Shown in pieces: positions 34,226-43,525 of a DNA stretch of 64,000 nt; within the stretch, counting starts at the first letter, position 1, and every line of letters begins with the position of its first letter. The notes below the pieces were generated by a model that had not been told where the DNA came from, searched no databases, and saw nothing but the letters and a program-made list of their open reading frames with translations. The DNA is taken from NCBI RefSeq assembly GCF_002079305.1, contig NZ_CP015039.1:2501501-2565500 (forward strand). The letters are read 5' to 3'. This DNA comes from Rhodovulum sp. P5. GTDB taxonomy: Bacteria > Pseudomonadota > Alphaproteobacteria > Rhodobacterales > Rhodobacteraceae. The position numbers were made by a program, and so were the translations under genes.

Positions 34226-35014
34226 TTAGCCTGCTTTTGCCACGGCTCTTTGTGTCATGACCTTTGCGAGATGGGCGCGGTATTGGGCGGTGCCGTGGAT
34301 GTCTTCGATCATGTCGCCTTGGGGCGGGGTGAGGGGGGCGAGGGCGGCGGGGGAGAAATCGGCGGTCAGCGCGGCTTCGGCCTCGGCCCAGCGGAACACG
34401 CCCTCCTCGGAGGCGCCGGTGATCGCGACGCGGACGCCGGCGGGGCCCTTGGCCACGAAGGCGCCGGTCAGCGCGAAGCGGGAGGCGGGTTGCTCGAACT
34501 TGGCGTAGGCCGCCGCCGCCGGCACGGGGAAGCGGACGGCGGTGATGATCTCGCCTTCCTCCAGCGCGGTGGTGAACATGCCCTGGAAGAAGTCGTCGGC
34601 CGCGATCTCCCGGGTATGGGTCACCACCGTCGCGCCCGAGGCCAGCACCGCCGCGGGATAGCAGGCCGACGGGTCGTTATTGGCAAGGCTGCCGCCGATG
34701 GTGCCGCGATTGCGCACCGCGGGGTCGCCGATATGGCCCGCCAGCGCGGCCAGCGCGGGGTAATGGGCCGCGGCCTCGGCCGCCACCACCGCATGGGGCG
34801 TGGCGCCGCCGATGGTCAGCGTGCCGCCGTCCATCGAGACCCCCTTCAGCTCCGCGATGCCGGTCAGGCTGACCAGTTTCGAGGGCGCCGCCAGCCGCTG
34901 TTTCAACGAGGGGATCAGCGTCTGCCCGCCCCCCAGCGCCTGCGCCTCTTCGGTGCCAAGCGCGTCGATGGCCTCGGCCAGTGTCGCGGGGCGGTCGAAT
35001 TCGAATGCGTACAT
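34226..35014 (-). CDS. coxM: CO-dehydrogenase-family FAD-binding medium subunit (form II type)
   Basis: A 262-residue FAD subunit of the xanthine dehydrogenase family. The FAD-binding motifs LGGGQTLIP (about residues 27-35) and TIGGSLANNDPS are present. It takes electrons from the [2Fe-2S] subunit and passes them to quinone or NAD. It is last in the operon coxG-S-L-M, 14 bases after coxL. The S-L-M order is the one found for form II (BMS) CO-dehydrogenase-like enzymes; genuine CO dehydrogenases of form I are ordered M-S-L. Confidence 0.9.
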   Translation of the reverse strand: MYAFEFDRPATLAEAIDALGTEEAQALGGGQTLIPSLKQRLAAPSKLVSLTGIAELKGVSMDGGTLTIGGATPHAVVAAEAAAHYPALAALAGHIGDPAVRNRGTIGGSLANNDPSACYPAAVLASGATVVTHTREIAADDFFQGMFTTALEEGEIITAVRFPVPAAAAYAKFEQPASRFALTGAFVAKGPAGVRVAITGASEEGVFRWAEAEAALTADFSPAALAPLTPPQGDMIEDIHGTAQYRAHLAKVMTQRAVAKAG

Positions 35015-35028
35015 GGTCCTTGTCCTCC

Positions 35029-37395
35029 TCAGCCCTGCATGGCGGCCCAGACGCGCGACGGCGTCAGCGGCATGTCGATATGGGTGACCGATGTGTGGCC
35101 CGCGCGCTGCAGCGCATCGACCACGGCATTGACCACCGCGGGCGGGGAGCCGATGGCCCCGGCCTCGCCGCAGCCCTTCACCCCCAGGGGGTTGTGGGTG
35201 CAGGGCGTGGCGCAGGAATGATCGACCGCGTAGAACGGCACGTCATCGGCCCTGGGCATCGCGTAATCCATGTAGGAGCCCGACAGAAGCTGGCCATACT
35301 CGTCGAACACCGCGCTCTCCAGCAGCGCCTGCCCGATCCCTTGGGCGATGCCGCCATGCACCTGCCCCGAGACGATCATCGGGTTCACGATATTGCCGAA
35401 GTCGTCCGCGGCGGCAAAGGAGACCACATCGACCTTGCCGGTCTCGGGGTCGACCTCCACCTCGCAGGCATAGGCGCCGGCGGGGTAGGTGAAGTTGTTG
35501 GGGTCGTAGAAGGCGGTCTCCTCCAGCCCCGGTTCGATATCCTCCAGCGGGTAGTTGTGGGGGACATAGGCCGCCAGCGTCACGTCGCCCCAGGCGACCG
35601 ACTTGTCGGTGCCCGCCACGGTGAACTGGCCGTCCTTCAACTCGATATCTTCCGGCGCGGCCTCCATCAGGTGGGCGGCGATCTTCTTCGCCTTGGCGAT
35701 GATCTTCTCGGTCGCCCGCACCATCGCCGATCCGCCGACGGCCAGCGAACGCGAGCCATAGGTGCCCATGCCCATCGGCGTGTTGGCGGTGTCGCCATGG
35801 ACGATCTCGACCATGTCCTCGCCGATGCCGATCATGTCGGCCACGACTTGCGCAAAGGTCGTCTCATGCCCCTGCCCGTGGCTGTGGCTGCCGGTCATCA
35901 CCACCAGGCCGCCGGTCGCGTTCACCCGCACCGTGGCCGATTCATACAAACCGGCCCGCGCGCCCAACTGGCCCACAAGCTGGCTGGGCGCGATCCCGCA
36001 GGCCTCGATATAGCAGTTGATGCCAAGGCCGCGCAGGCGCCCGCGGGCCTTGCTCTCCGCCAGCCGCGCCTCGAAGCCCGAGAGGTCGATCATCTCCAGA
36101 AGCTTGTCCATCGTCGCGTTGTAATCGCCGGTGTCGTATTCCACCGCGACGGGCGTGGCATAGGGAAACTCGGTGACGAAGTTCTTCCGGCGGAGGTCCA
36201 CCGGGTCCATCCCCAGCTCCCGCGCGGCCTTGTCGATCACCCGTTCCAGCTGGAAGGTCGCCTCCGGCCGGCCCGCGCCGCGATAGGCATCCACCGGCAC
36301 CGTGTTGGTGAACACCGCCTTGACGTTCACATAGATCAGCGGTGTCTTGTAATTGCCCGCCATCAGCGTGCCGTGCAGCCAGGTCGGGATCGACGGCGCG
36401 AAGGTCGACAGATACGCGCCCATATTGGCGTAAGTCTCGGTCCTGAGCGCGGTGAAGTTGGCCTCGGCATCCAGCGCCAGTTCGATCTTCGTGACATGAT
36501 CGCGGCCATGGGCGTCGGAGATGAACGCCTCCGACCGCGTGCAGGTCCATTTCACCGGGCGCCTGATCGCCTTCGCGGCGAAGGTGCAGAATGCCTCTTC
36601 CGCATAGTGGAAGATCTTCGACCCGAAGCCGCCGCCCACATCCGGGGCCACCACGCGCAGCTTGTGCTCGGGAATGCCCAGCACGAAGGCCCCCATCAAC
36701 AGCCGGATCACATGGGGGTTCTGCGAGGTGGTGTAAAGCGTGCTGTCCTCGGTCGCGGGGTTGAAATCGCCCACCGCCACCCGCGGTTCCATCGCGTTGG
36801 GGATCAGCCGCTGGTTCACAAGCTCCAGCGTGGTGACGTGATGGGCCGCCTCGAACGCGGCATTCACCGCCTCGCGGTTCTCCTCCACGAAGCCCCAGTC
36901 ATAACAAAGGTTCGAACTCAGATCGTCATGCACCCTGGGCGCGCCGTCCGCCAGCGCCGCCTTCATGTCGAGCACCGGGTCCAGTTCCTCGATATCGGGG
37001 TCGACGGCCTCGGCCGCGTCGCGGGCCTGGTCCTCGGTCTCGGCCACCACCACGGCGATCGGGTCGCCCACATGGCGCACCTTGCCCTGGGCCAGCACCG
37101 GGTGGCCGGGTTCCTGCATCGGTTCCCCATGCCGGTCGGTCACCTGCCAGCCGCAGGGCAGGCCCCCCACGCCCTCGAAATCCGCACCGGTAAAGACGCG
37201 GATCACGCCGGGCATGGCTTCGGCGGCCGCGGTGTCCACCCCGTTCAGTTTCCCATGGGCCACCTGGGAGCGCACGAAGACCGCATAGGCCTGCCCTGCC
37301 AGGTTGATGTCGTCGGTATACCGGCCCCGGCCGGTCAGGAACCGCTTGTCCTCGCGCCGCTTGGAACTGGCGCCGATGCCGTGATCTTTCGGCAT
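35029..37395 (-). CDS. coxL: CO-dehydrogenase-family molybdenum large subunit, form II (AYRGAGR)
   Basis: A 788-residue molybdenum hydroxylase subunit. The active-site loop reads AYRGAGR (residues 370-376), the form II signature, instead of the AYXCSFR loop with the copper-binding Cys of form I CO dehydrogenase. The Mo-cofactor loops VGGGFGSK (253-260) and [18 protein letters not shown] near the C terminus, with the catalytic Glu, are intact. ATG 37395 ([22 protein letters not shown] is a family start, split here for length) is preferred over one 18 bases upstream. Form II enzymes probably oxidise other substrates; CO use has been doubted. No coxD/E/F maturation genes are in the window. Confidence 0.92.
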   Translation of the reverse strand: MPKDHGIGASSKRREDKRFLTGRGRYTDDINLAGQAYAVFVRSQVAHGKLNGVDTAAAEAMPGVIRVFTGADFEGVGGLPCGWQVTDRHGEPMQEPGHPVLAQGKVRHVGDPIAVVVAETEDQARDAAEAVDPDIEELDPVLDMKAALADGAPRVHDDLSSNLCYDWGFVEENREAVNAAFEAAHHVTTLELVNQRLIPNAMEPRVAVGDFNPATEDSTLYTTSQNPHVIRLLMGAFVLGIPEHKLRVVAPDVGGGFGSKIFHYAEEAFCTFAAKAIRRPVKWTCTRSEAFISDAHGRDHVTKIELALDAEANFTALRTETYANMGAYLSTFAPSIPTWLHGTLMAGNYKTPLIYVNVKAVFTNTVPVDAYRGAGRPEATFQLERVIDKAARELGMDPVDLRRKNFVTEFPYATPVAVEYDTGDYNATMDKLLEMIDLSGFEARLAESKARGRLRGLGINCYIEACGIAPSQLVGQLGARAGLYESATVRVNATGGLVVMTGSHSHGQGHETTFAQVVADMIGIGEDMVEIVHGDTANTPMGMGTYGSRSLAVGGSAMVRATEKIIAKAKKIAAHLMEAAPEDIELKDGQFTVAGTDKSVAWGDVTLAAYVPHNYPLEDIEPGLEETAFYDPNNFTYPAGAYACEVEVDPETGKVDVVSFAAADDFGNIVNPMIVSGQVHGGIAQGIGQALLESAVFDEYGQLLSGSYMDYAMPRADDVPFYAVDHSCATPCTHNPLGVKGCGEAGAIGSPPAVVNAVVDALQRAGHTSVTHIDMPLTPSRVWAAMQG

Positions 37396-37483
37396 GTCTC
37401 TGTCCTCCCTCAAGGAATGTCCGGTGCGCGGGACGGCCCCGTCCGGGCCCCTATGCCCGCCCGCCGCTGGTGGTGTGCCGCGC

Positions 37484-37984
37484 CTATTCCGCCGCGATGG
37501 CGTCGCCGCCGATATGGGTCACGTCCTGACCGCTGGCCGCCAGGATCGCCTTGACGATGTTGTGGTAGCCCGTACAGCGGCAGATATTGCCCTCCAGATA
37601 GGCGCGCACCTCTGCCTCGGTCGGCTTGGGATTGTCCGCCAGAAGCGCCGCCGCCGACATCACCATCCCCGGCGTGCAGAACCCGCATTGCAGCCCGTGA
37701 TGGTCCTGGAACGCCTGCTGGATCACGCTCAGCGAACCGTCCGCATTGGCCATCCCCTCGATCGTGACAACCTCCGCCCCGGCCGCCTCTGCCGCCAGCA
37801 TCGTGCAGGACTTCACCGCCCGACCGTCCACATGCACAACGCACGCCCCGCATTGCGACGTATCACAGCCAACATGCGTCCCCGTCAGGCCCAAACCCTC
37901 CCGCAGAAACTCGACAAGCAACGTCCGACCCTCAATAGCCCCACTCAACAAACGGCCGTTCACCGTCATGGATACCGTCGTCAT
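37484..37984 (-). CDS. coxS: CO-dehydrogenase-family [2Fe-2S] small subunit
   Basis: A 166-residue iron-sulfur subunit. The plant-type cluster motif [15 protein letters not shown] and the distal Cys in KSCTM are at about residues 39-61. The second cluster is bound by CGFCTPGM and CRCTGY (about 97-135). It relays electrons from CoxL to CoxM. The gene is first of the three catalytic subunits and lies 26 bases downstream of coxG. Confidence 0.93.
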   Translation of the reverse strand: MTTVSMTVNGRLLSGAIEGRTLLVEFLREGLGLTGTHVGCDTSQCGACVVHVDGRAVKSCTMLAAEAAGAEVVTIEGMANADGSLSVIQQAFQDHHGLQCGFCTPGMVMSAAALLADNPKPTEAEVRAYLEGNICRCTGYHNIVKAILAASGQDVTHIGGDAIAAE

Positions 37985-38010
37985 CTGAAATCCTCCCGGA
38001 CCCGTCTTTT

Positions 38011-38589
38011 TCAGTTTTCTTGTGTTTCTTCGGCCTCGGCCGTGGGCTTGCGCCCGGTCAGGCGGCCGAACCAGCCTTTCTTCTTGCCCGTCTCGGGCGC
38101 GGCGTCCTCTGCCCCGGTTTCGTCCGCGGGCTCTTCGCCCTCTGCCTCGGGCTCTTCGACGGCCGCCTTGAAGTTTGTGAAGAACTGGTCGGTCAGCTTG
38201 TGCGCGACGCCGTGGATGATGCGGCTGCCAAGCTGGGCCAGCTTGCCGCCGACCTCGACCTCCAGCTGGTAGGAAAGTTGCGTGCCGCCCTCGACCTCGT
38301 CGAGCGTGACATGGGCATGGCCCTTGGCAAAGCCGGCCGCGCCGCCCTTGCCTTCGCCGCTCAGCGTCAGGGACTGCGGCTCTACCATCTCGCTCAGGCT
38401 GACATGGCCCTTGAAGGTCGCCTTGACGGGGCCGACCTTCTGCACGGCGACCGCATCAAAGCCCTCTTCGGGCGAGCCGCTCAGCTCCTTGCAGCCGGGC
38501 ACACAGTCCCGAAGCACGTCCTCGGACAGCAGGGCCTTCCAGACCGTGTCGCGGTCGGCGGCGATGTCATGCGTCGCGTGGAATTCCAT
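38011..38589 (-). CDS. coxG: CoxG/SRPBCC family protein
   Basis: A 192-residue CoxG-type protein. Residues 1-145 form the SRPBCC (START-like) domain with the family's [21 protein letters not shown] and [18 protein letters not shown]. An acidic linker and a basic tail ([14 protein letters not shown]) follow, consistent with membrane attachment of the enzyme, the role reported for CoxG in CO oxidisers. The ATG at 38589 is the first with the family start MEFHATHDI. It leads the cox operon and is divergent from the NosR-like gene. The shared 111-147-base gap contains the PQQ-cluster element at 38641. Confidence 0.88.
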   Translation of the reverse strand: MEFHATHDIAADRDTVWKALLSEDVLRDCVPGCKELSGSPEEGFDAVAVQKVGPVKATFKGHVSLSEMVEPQSLTLSGEGKGGAAGFAKGHAHVTLDEVEGGTQLSYQLEVEVGGKLAQLGSRIIHGVAHKLTDQFFTNFKAAVEEPEAEGEEPADETGAEDAAPETGKKKGWFGRLTGRKPTAEAEETQEN

Positions 38590-38640
38590 GGTCACACCTC
38601 CCCTTTGGACATGACGATAGCCCCTTCGCCTGCGGCAAGC

Positions 38641-38659
38641 TATTCGACCAAGGTGTCGG
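38641..38659 (+). promoter_or_regulatory. Cluster-wide 19-base element, copy 1 (before NosR-like gene)
   Basis: TATTCGACCAAGGTGTCGG. It matches the element found ahead of the other units of the PQQ cluster, points toward the NosR-like gene and ends 77 bases before its ATG at 38737. GCATAA at 38683-38688 is a possible -10 box 23 bases downstream. A weaker relative, CATAAGACCATCGTCCTAT, lies at 38684-38702. It could also affect coxG on the other strand. Confidence 0.55.
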
Positions 38660-38736
38660 CCGGGTCCCGGCGCCGCCTGCCCGCATAAGACCATCGTCCT
38701 ATGTCTGGCGCGCGCCGGGGCCCCTATCTTCGCCCC

Positions 38737-40821
38737 ATGCGTGCGGTCCGCCCTTTTCTGGTGTTCCTCCTTGCGCTGGCGCCGATCTGCCTGCCGGTCG
38801 GTGGCGGGCGGGCCGACACGTTACCGAGAGAGGTCATCGCCCGCTTCGTGATGCCGCCCTTTTCGGTGGGGGAACCGGTCAACGACAAGGGCGTCTGGTC
38901 CCTGTTGAGTTCCGGCGGCGCGAAAGCCGGCTTCGTTTTCGAGACAGAGCCGCTGGCCCCCTTGCCCGGTTTTTCCGGGGCGCCGATCAACCTGCTGGTC
39001 ATGATGGACCTGAACGGCAGCTTCATGGATGTGCGGCTGATTTCGCAGAACGAGCCGATCTTCGTCTCGGGGCTGGGAGAGGCGCCGCTGCGCGCGTTCC
39101 TTGAACAATATGGCGGGTTGTCGATTTCCCAGTCGCTGGTGGTCGGCACGCCCTATGGCGGGGCGGGGGGCGGATCGTCTCTGGTCTATCTCGACGGGGT
39201 GACCAAGGCGACGGCAAGCGTGCGGATCGCCCATGAATCGATCCTCGCCGCCGCCCGGGCCGTGGCGCGAGAGAAGATGCAAGGGGTGGCGACCGGCCCG
39301 CCCGCACGGCCGGACCCGGACCATGCCGAGGACCTGACATGGGACGATCTGGTCGCCAAGGGCCTTGTCACCCGCAAAACCGTCACCAATGCCGAGGTCG
39401 AGGCGCTGTTCGCAGGCACCCTTTGGCGCGCGGACGATCCACAGGCCGCGGCTGACCCGGACGGTGTGTATCTGGACCTGTGGATCGTCGATCTGGGGCC
39501 CCCGTCGATTGCCCGGGCCGCCCTGTCGCCAGACGGGTTTGCAGAATTGCAGGACTTCCTGTCGATCTCGGGAACTGATGAGCCGATCCTCGTGATCGAT
39601 ACCGGGCGGCACGGGCTGGTGTCAGAGGATTTCGTGCGCAACACCGCGCCCGACCTGTTGTCGGCGGAGCAAGGCGGCCTGCCTGTTGCGCTGCGCGATG
39701 CCGATCTGCTGGTCGACCTGGCCGAGGACGCGCCGGACGGGACGGCGATGATCCTGCGGACCGACCGGCGGCTGGGGTTCGATCCCACGCAGCCCTGGCA
39801 GATGAAGGTGCAGGCGGTGCGCAAGCACGGGATGTTCCAGCCGCAAGTGGGAAGCGTCACCCTGACCGCCGAACACACCACGCCAGAGCGGTTCTTCACC
39901 CGGCCAGAGGCGCCACGGCAAAGCCCGCCCTGGCGCGATGCCCTGCGCAACCGGGCCACCGATCTGTGGGTCGCGGGTGGGTTTCTGGCGGGGCTCTTGC
40001 TGTTGCTGGGGCCGGGGATGCGGCGCTTTGCGGGCAGCCGGCTTTTCATGCCCGCCCGTCTGGCGATCCTTGCCGGCGTGGTGGGGTTCATCGGTTGGTG
40101 GGGGCAGGGGCAGTTGTCCATCGTCACGGTGCTGGGCGTGCTGCGTACCGCGTGGGAGGGCGGAAGCTTTGCCTTCCTGCTTTACGACCCGTTTTCGCTG
40201 CTGATCTGGGGCGTGACGCTCCTTGGGTTCCTGCTGTGGGGCCGGGGGCTTTTCTGCGGGTGGCTCTGCCCCTTCGGTGCGCTTCAGGAGTTTGCCGGGG
40301 TTCTTGGTCGCGCGCTGCGCCTGCCGCAGGTGGAGCCCTCCGCCCGCTGGGACCGGCGGTTGAAGCTGTTGAAATACGGGCTGCTGGCGGGGCTGGTCGG
40401 CACGGTTTTCGTCGCGCCCCAGCACGTCGGCACCGTGGCCGAGGTGGAACCCTTCAAGACCGCCATCACCACCTATTTCGTCCGCGACTGGTACTACGTC
40501 CTCTATGCTGCGTTCTGGCTGCTGCTGGGTTTGAGCCTGTTCAAGGGCTTTTGCCGCTATGTCTGCCCTTTGGGGGCGGTGATGGCCATCGGCGGGGTCT
40601 TGCGCGGGCGGGACTGGATCGCGCGGCGGGCCGAATGCGGGTCGCCCTGTCAGTTGTGCCGGGTGCGCTGTCGCTATGGCGCGATCGAACGGTCGGGCAA
40701 GATCGCCTATTCGGAATGTTTCCAGTGCCTCGACTGCGTGGCAATCCATGACGACCCGTCGCAATGCGTGCCGCTGGTGCTGGCCAGTCGCGCGGACAGG
40801 CAGAAGGAGGCCGCCGAATGA
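38737..40821 (+). CDS. NosR/NirI-like membrane flavo-polyferredoxin
   Basis: A 694-residue protein from ATG 38737; a start 36 bases upstream is possible, but it would lengthen the signal peptide (RPFLVFLLALAPICLPVG) and lie almost on the predicted transcription start. A periplasmic FMN-binding domain follows, with the flavinylation motif DGVTKATAS (modified Thr about residue 159). After a second soluble part come about five or six membrane helices with paired motifs FCGWLCPFGA and FCRYVCPLGA, then cysteine clusters CGSPCQLCRVRC and CFQCLDC for Fe-S centres. It moves electrons across the membrane. In this cluster nitrous oxide genes are absent, so the partner is probably the quinoprotein system. 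The ApbE gene overlaps it by four bases. Confidence 0.85.
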   Translation: MRAVRPFLVFLLALAPICLPVGGGRADTLPREVIARFVMPPFSVGEPVNDKGVWSLLSSGGAKAGFVFETEPLAPLPGFSGAPINLLVMMDLNGSFMDVRLISQNEPIFVSGLGEAPLRAFLEQYGGLSISQSLVVGTPYGGAGGGSSLVYLDGVTKATASVRIAHESILAAARAVAREKMQGVATGPPARPDPDHAEDLTWDDLVAKGLVTRKTVTNAEVEALFAGTLWRADDPQAAADPDGVYLDLWIVDLGPPSIARAALSPDGFAELQDFLSISGTDEPILVIDTGRHGLVSEDFVRNTAPDLLSAEQGGLPVALRDADLLVDLAEDAPDGTAMILRTDRRLGFDPTQPWQMKVQAVRKHGMFQPQVGSVTLTAEHTTPERFFTRPEAPRQSPPWRDALRNRATDLWVAGGFLAGLLLLLGPGMRRFAGSRLFMPARLAILAGVVGFIGWWGQGQLSIVTVLGVLRTAWEGGSFAFLLYDPFSLLIWGVTLLGFLLWGRGLFCGWLCPFGALQEFAGVLGRALRLPQVEPSARWDRRLKLLKYGLLAGLVGTVFVAPQHVGTVAEVEPFKTAITTYFVRDWYYVLYAAFWLLLGLSLFKGFCRYVCPLGAVMAIGGVLRGRDWIARRAECGSPCQLCRVRCRYGAIERSGKIAYSECFQCLDCVAIHDDPSQCVPLVLASRADRQKEAAE

Positions 40822-41702
40822 ACCGCCGCCGTTTCCTGAGCATTTCCGCTGCGGCTGTCGCGGTGCCGGGGGCCGCGTGTGCGAGGACCGTCTGGCGCGG
40901 CCATGCGCTGGGGGCAGAGGCGCAGGTTACGCTTGCGGGGGACCGCGCCGCGGCGCAGGCCGTGATCCCGGCGCTGACGGCGGAACTGGACCGCATCGCA
41001 TCTCTCTTCAGCCTTTATCGGCCGGACAGCGCGCTGGTGCGGCTGAACCGGGCCGGGCAGCTCAGCGGCCCGCCGCCGGAGATGGTGGAACTGCTGACAC
41101 TCTGCGGGCAGGTCCATGCGGCAACCGCGGGCCGGTTCGATCCAACGGTGCAGCCGCTTTGGGCCGCCTTGGCCCGGGGGGAGGATGGCGCGGCCGAAAA
41201 GGGCCTGATCGGCTGGAACAGGGTCGAATTCGGGCCGGATGCGATCACGCTTGGCCCCGGGCAGGCGCTGACGCTGAACGGCATCGCGCAGGGCTATGCC
41301 ACCGACCGCGTGGCCGATCTGCTGGCCGGGGCCGGGTTCACCGACGTTCTGGTCGATATCGGGGAGCATCGCGCCCTTGGCGGCCCTTGGCGGCTGGGTC
41401 TGCGCGATCCGGCATTTGGGCTATTGGGCACACGCACGCTGCGCGACGGGGCCATCGCGACCTCCAGCCCCGCTGCGCTGTCGCTGGGGGGGGCGGCGCA
41501 TATCCTCTCGCCCACAGGCGTGCCCCTGCGCTGGTCGACGGTGAGTGTCGAGGCCCGAACCGCCGCGCCGGCCGATGCGCTGTCCACGGCGCTGTGCATG
41601 GCGTCGCGAGACGAGGCGGAAGGGGCAGTGGCGCTGATGCCGGATGTTCGGTCGGTCACGCTTGTCGATCACGCGGGCGATCTGCGGACGATCCGACGGT
41701 AG
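40818..41702 (+). CDS. apbE: FAD:protein FMN transferase (ApbE)
   Basis: A 294-residue ApbE with a twin-arginine leader (NRRRFLSISAAAVAVPGAAC) that also contains a lipobox-like AAC, so it is exported. Flavin-transferase features are visible: FSLYRPDSALVRLNR, GRFDPTVQPLW, LNGIAQGYATDRVADLL and the metal-site region near the C terminus (ADALSTALC). It attaches FMN covalently to the Thr of the NosR-like protein encoded just upstream (ATGA overlap). The pairing is a dedicated maturation arrangement. The gene ends facing a convergent operon, with an imperfect GC-rich hairpin in the 60-base gap. Confidence 0.92.
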   Translation: MNRRRFLSISAAAVAVPGAACARTVWRGHALGAEAQVTLAGDRAAAQAVIPALTAELDRIASLFSLYRPDSALVRLNRAGQLSGPPPEMVELLTLCGQVHAATAGRFDPTVQPLWAALARGEDGAAEKGLIGWNRVEFGPDAITLGPGQALTLNGIAQGYATDRVADLLAGAGFTDVLVDIGEHRALGGPWRLGLRDPAFGLLGTRTLRDGAIATSSPAALSLGGAAHILSPTGVPLRWSTVSVEARTAAPADALSTALCMASRDEAEGAVALMPDVRSVTLVDHAGDLRTIRR

Positions 41703-41762
41703 CTCCGGGCGCACGTCGTCAGCCTGCACACCGCGCCCCGGATCGGGGGGTGCGCAGCGGGC

Positions 41763-42662
41763 TCACCACTCCGGCGGATGATAGCTCAGCCCCTCGGCCT
41801 CGAAGATCGCCGCGATCCGCCCGTCCGCCATCGCGGCGCGGATCGCATCGTCCACGGCATATCCCAGGGCCCGATACCGCTGATGCACCGCGACGCCGAT
41901 GGGCCATGTGCCCACCGCAAAGCCCGGCAGGGGCGGTTCGTGGATCGCGCTGTCTTCGGTCAACCCGGCCTCCAGTTGCGCGCGGGGGGCCATGGCGGCC
42001 ATGACCTCGTGCCGGGCCAGCGCCTCCATCGCGGCGGCGGCGGTCGGATAGCGGCGGATATTCGCGGCCAGCGCCCCACCGGCCAGCGAGGTCAGGTAGA
42101 AATCGGCGATCGAGTCGTTTTCCACCGCCACCGTGTCAAAACGGAAATAGGCGGGCACCGGCGGATCCTCGGGATAGTCGTCGCGGCGATAGGCGATGGC
42201 CACGGTCTCCTCCGCATAGACCCCGGTGAAGACGACCTGTTCCACGCGGCAGGCGAACTCGCTGTCATAGGGAACATGCATCATCACGTTGGACACGCGC
42301 CCGCCGACAATGGCCCCCTTCCAGACATAGTTGCGCAGATCGGCCTGCAATTCTTCCCCCGCGGCCACAAGGCGAAAGCGCGGCGCCACCCCCAGATCGG
42401 CGGCGATCAGGCGGGCGATTTCGACATCCACGCCCGCGGGCTTGCCCGCCTTTTCATAGGACCAGGGCGGGAAGTCATCATACAGCGCGAACTCGATGAA
42501 GCCCCGCTCCATGATCTGGTCGAGATCCTGGCCGACGATATCGCGCGACGCATTCTGGGGCTTGGCCTGCGGCACATAGGTTTCACAGCGTGCAAGGGCG
42601 CCCCCACCGGGCATGACCCCGGCAAGGGCGACAAGCGCGGCAAGAACGGCCCGGCGCTCCAT
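41763..42662 (-). CDS. Quinoprotein-dehydrogenase-associated periplasmic binding protein (XoxJ-like)
   Basis: A 299-residue periplasmic protein of the SBP_bac_3-like family regularly found with PQQ alcohol dehydrogenases (XoxJ/MxaJ relatives). A signal peptide ends near GGGALA; the mature start CETYVPQAKPQNASRDIVG and the segment GFIEFALYDDFPPWSYEKAGKP are typical. MxaJ/XoxJ proteins are thought to help activate or assemble the dehydrogenase rather than import a solute; no permease is near. It lies two bases downstream of the cytochrome gene, in the same operon. Confidence 0.85.
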   Translation of the reverse strand: MERRAVLAALVALAGVMPGGGALARCETYVPQAKPQNASRDIVGQDLDQIMERGFIEFALYDDFPPWSYEKAGKPAGVDVEIARLIAADLGVAPRFRLVAAGEELQADLRNYVWKGAIVGGRVSNVMMHVPYDSEFACRVEQVVFTGVYAEETVAIAYRRDDYPEDPPVPAYFRFDTVAVENDSIADFYLTSLAGGALAANIRRYPTAAAAMEALARHEVMAAMAPRAQLEAGLTEDSAIHEPPLPGFAVGTWPIGVAVHQRYRALGYAVDDAIRAAMADGRIAAIFEAEGLSYHPPEW

Positions 42663-42664
42663 GC

Positions 42665-43357
42665 CTAGTGGGCGGCCGACAGACCGATGGTCAGTGTCTC
42701 GGCCGCAAGTTTGTAGGAGGCCGACGTGCCGTCGATCTGGCGGGCGGCGCGATAGGCCACGCTGTCGGCGACAGGGGCGCCAGACAGGGTTTCGATGTCC
42801 CCGGCGATGGCATTCAGTTCTTCGATCATCCCGTCGGGGTCGGGGATGCCGTCGCCTTGTGCCCAGCCCGACAACTGGTCGCGCAGCGCCTTCAACTCAT
42901 CGGTGCGTTCGGACACCTGCACATCGTCGGGGCGGGTTTCGATATAGGTCCGGATCGCCCAGGCGGCCTTCTGCCCCAGCAACTCGCCAAAGGCCGGCAT
43001 CTTGGTGATGCCGTTCTGGGTGTAGCCGTGGCGAAAGCGTTCCACGAACCATTCGTCGCCATATTCTTCTGCCTCAAGGAAGCGCACATCGGGGGCCAGC
43101 CCGCCCGAAATCGCCCCCAGGCCATGACAGCGCGCGCAGTTCTGGTTGAAGCCGGATGCGCCGATCTCGATCGCCTTGTCCCAGACGTCCTGCCCCATGT
43201 CGCGATAGGGATTCTCGATCAGCCAGTCCTCGCCCACATCGGGCAGGGCATCGGTGTTGATCGGCTGCGGTGCCACATCGCCATGGGCATGGGCCAGCGT
43301 GGCGGCGGTGATGGCGGTGCCGGCGGCAAGCAGGATGCTGCGGCAGAGCTCTCGCAT
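42665..43357 (-). CDS. pedF: Cytochrome c-550 PedF-like
   Basis: A 230-residue periplasmic cytochrome. A signal peptide ending ATLAHA is followed by HGDVAPQPINTDALPD, the start characteristic of PedF proteins, and NPYR with a haem c site CARCH (Cys74, Cys77, His78) in GFNQNCARCHGLGAISGG. The axial Met is probably in KMPAFGELL. In Pseudomonas the PedF cytochrome carries electrons from PQQ ethanol dehydrogenases to the oxidase. It is first of a two-gene operon with the XoxJ-like gene and is divergent from the PQQ-associated ABC-binding gene. A copy of the cluster element lies 103 bases upstream. Confidence 0.88.
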   Translation of the reverse strand: MRELCRSILLAAGTAITAATLAHAHGDVAPQPINTDALPDVGEDWLIENPYRDMGQDVWDKAIEIGASGFNQNCARCHGLGAISGGLAPDVRFLEAEEYGDEWFVERFRHGYTQNGITKMPAFGELLGQKAAWAIRTYIETRPDDVQVSERTDELKALRDQLSGWAQGDGIPDPDGMIEELNAIAGDIETLSGAPVADSVAYRAARQIDGTSASYKLAAETLTIGLSAAH

Positions 43358-43414
43358 GGTGGTCCTCCCTCTCGACCTGTCACCGGGGTTTTAGCGCGCT
43401 GCCGGTCGTGGCGG

Positions 43415-43433
43415 TATTCGACCTTCGTTCAAG
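43415..43433 (+). promoter_or_regulatory. Cluster-wide 19-base element, copy 2
   Basis: TATTCGACCTTCGTTCAAG. It points toward the gene starting at 43526 and ends 92 bases before that ATG. Confidence 0.5.
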
Positions 43434-43460
43434 CGCTGGTTTCGCGCGGGCCGACAGGGG

Positions 43461-43479
43461 ATGAGACCTTGGTCGAATG
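43461..43479 (-). promoter_or_regulatory. Cluster-wide 19-base element, copy 3
   Basis: Read on the minus strand: CATTCGACCAAGGTCTCAT. It points toward the PedF-like gene, 103 bases before its ATG at 43357. Together with copy 2 it gives each of the two divergent operons its own correctly oriented site. Confidence 0.55.
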
Positions 43480-43525
43480 GCCCCGCATTTTCCGGCGGCG
43501 ATATTGGGTGCGGAGGGAGGACGTC

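Noticed and set aside
38684..38702. A seventh copy of the PQQ-cluster element (CATAAGACCATCGTCCTAT)
   Set aside because: It matches less well, overlaps the likely -10 region of copy 1 and reaches the alternative start codon; kept only as a remark.
38737..40821. Evidence for denitrification (NosR)
   Set aside because: No nosZ, nosD, nir or nor genes are in the window and the context is a PQQ cluster; NosR-like is the safer name.
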